From assembly GCF_039545095.1 (NCBI RefSeq), contig NZ_BAABRS010000006.1:1-64000 (forward strand): a stretch of DNA of 64,000 nt, read 5' to 3'. The translations under genes were made by a program, and so were the position numbers. The DNA comes from Fodinibius salicampi (GTDB lineage Bacteria > Bacteroidota > Rhodothermia > Balneolales > Balneolaceae). The notes beneath the pieces are model-generated. The model did not search any database. It was not told where the DNA came from and worked only from the letters and a program-made list of their open reading frames with translations. Below, piece by piece: positions 63,028-64,000 of the stretch; positions within the stretch are counted from its first letter, which is position 1, and every line of letters begins with the position of its first letter.

Positions 63028-64000
63028 TCATTTTGAAGCGAACTCTTCTTCGATTTCACTGATCTCCATGGCTAATTCTTCCCATTCAGCATAGATTTCT
63101 ACCAGCTCGGCCTTGAGCTTCTCATATTCCATGGATATTTCTTTAACTTGTTCCTCATCGTCATAGAAATCAGGTTCGGCCATTTCTTCCTCAATTTCAT
63201 TTTTACGACTTTCGAGTTGCTCAATTTCTTCTTCAAGGGGCGCAATTTTCTTTTTGAGTGGCTTTAGCTGGTTATATTTTTCTTGCCTTTTTTGGGCTGC
63301 GATACGCCGCTCTTCCTTTCTGGATAAGCCGTTGTTCTGGCCGTTTGATGGTGTATCCCGGTTATCATCATCCTCTTTTTCTCTTTCTTCCACCTTTTCG
63401 AGGTAGTAGGAAACATTGCCTAAAAATGTATTAGTGGTTTGCGGACGTACTTCCAGTACTTTATCGACTATAGGATCGAGGAAGTCACGATCGTGAGAAA
63501 CGATCATAAAGGTACCCTCATATTGCTCAAGCGCCTGTTGAAGAATACGTTTGGATTGCATATCCAAGTGATTAGTCGGTTCATCAAAAATCAGGAAATT
63601 GGCCGGTCGTAATAACATCCGTGCCAGTGCCAGCCTACTTTTTTCCCCACCGGAAAGGACCGATACTTTTTTAAAGACATCATCACCCTGAAAAAGAAAG
63701 CAGCCCAAGATTGTTCGCAAACGGGTTTCTTTGGCATGAGGATCCGCTTCACGCATAATTTCAAACACGGTTTTTTCAAGGTCCAGTTCATCGGCCTGAT
63801 GCTGGGCGAAGTAACTGGTGGTTACATTATGGCCGGGTTCTCGTTTGCCGTTAGTGGCTTCTTCAATTCCTGCCATGATACGGATCAATGTTGACTTACC
63901 CGCCCCATTGGGACCGACGACCGCAATTTTATCTTGGCGATCGATGGTATATGAGAGATCCTCGAATACCACATTATCGCCATACTGTTTGCGGACATTC
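63028..64000 (-). CDS. ABC-F family ATPase, C-terminal part (cut by window edge)
   Basis: The frame is open to base 64000, so this is the second ATPase domain plus C-terminal region of an ABC-F protein, 324 codons visible. It shows VRKQYGDNVVFEDLSY, Walker A GPNGAGKST, the signature LSGGEKSRLALARML, Walker B FLIFDEPTNHLDM and H-switch MIVSHDRDFLD. Beyond it is a highly charged coiled coil (KIAPLEEEIEQLE ... WEELAMEISEIEEEF), as in Uup-type proteins. ABC-F members act on the ribosome (translation regulation or antibiotic resistance). Upstream half not in the window. Confidence 0.93.
   Translation of the reverse strand, partial: NVRKQYGDNVVFEDLSYTIDRQDKIAVVGPNGAGKSTLIRIMAGIEEATNGKREPGHNVTTSYFAQHQADELDLEKTVFEIMREADPHAKETRLRTILGCFLFQGDDVFKKVSVLSGGEKSRLALARMLLRPANFLIFDEPTNHLDMQSKRILQQALEQYEGTFMIVSHDRDFLDPIVDKVLEVRPQTTNTFLGNVSYYLEKVEEREKEDDDNRDTPSNGQNNGLSRKEERRIAAQKRQEKYNQLKPLKKKIAPLEEEIEQLESRKNEIEEEMAEPDFYDDEEQVKEISMEYEKLKAELVEIYAEWEELAMEISEIEEEFASK

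Noticed and set aside
1-64000. Mobile elements, prophage, toxin-antitoxin or defence genes
   Set aside because: None of the proteins shows transposase, integrase, phage or nuclease-defence signatures; the block is core metabolism.

Overview
The window looks like an ordinary chromosomal stretch from a member of the Bacteroidota/Rhodothermota/Balneolota group, most likely a Balneolaceae-type bacterium; this assignment is inference. The supporting signs are families almost restricted to that group (DUF3078, DUF4199, DUF2851, a FadL-like porin, a very large lamin-tail secreted protein with a Bacteroidota-style C-terminal sorting domain, a zinc-motif-less queuine tRNA-ribosyltransferase), scarce Shine-Dalgarno sequences, candidate -7 elements of the TAnnTTTG type, and moderate G+C (about 40-45% by eye). 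I see no transposase, integrase, phage gene, plasmid gene or CRISPR array. Coding density is high and nearly every gene is intact; the two features cut by the window edges are a 5S rRNA (left) and an ABC-F ATPase (right).

Layout. 1-120: end of an rRNA operon and its terminator. 131-1309: tgt on the minus strand. 1418-7842: a plus-strand block, a glycosyltransferase and then an apparent operon accA - thioesterase - DUF2085 - DUF4199 - CPBP protease - DUF2007 - cdsA - dipeptide epimerase (fatty acid and phospholipid synthesis plus envelope genes, with two short overlaps). 7875-11915: MauE/DoxX protein (-), TIGR01777 epimerase (+), large lipoprotein with a C-terminal beta-propeller (-). 12283-19463: membrane protein, hflX, CBS protein, a possible 40-residue protein, a 998-residue TPR protein and aroA. 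19501-22163: a small heat-shock gene behind a candidate sigma-54 promoter, then dnaK and a strong terminator. 22224-26705: nadB-nadC-nadA (complete aspartate-to-nicotinate-mononucleotide branch) and tsaD. 26755-36303: mostly minus-strand genes (rnhA/pyrF, SGNH lipoprotein with FadL porin, prs-rplY-pth and a tRNA-Gln). 36504-44094: PyrR-like protein, DUF3078, ALDH7, an rRNA/tRNA methyltransferase, PhoH, a flavoprotein and murI. 44226-49874: a 1882-residue secreted lamin-tail repeat protein preceded by a strand-specific intrinsic terminator in its leader. 50141-53876: PH-like protein, asd, glyS, an M23 peptidase without signal peptide. 53903-60842: an amino-acid block with ornithine aminotransferase (-) diverging from M20 hydrolase, alanine racemase, Na+ symporter, GNAT acetyltransferase and an ornithine-racemase-like enzyme. 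60957-64000: Cu/Zn superoxide dismutase lipoprotein, VOC protein, SDR and ABC-F ATPase.

The best candidates for something undescribed are (1) the amino-acid racemase/transport/acyl-transfer cluster at 53.9-60.8 kb, which could be a D-amino-acid (possibly D-ornithine) uptake and conversion pathway; (2) the leader RNA with a 14-bp hairpin and U-tract in front of the lamin-tail gene, whose hairpin is only complete as RNA from the minus strand; and (3) the sigma-54-like promoter with an upstream palindrome in front of the small heat-shock gene. None is proven from sequence alone.
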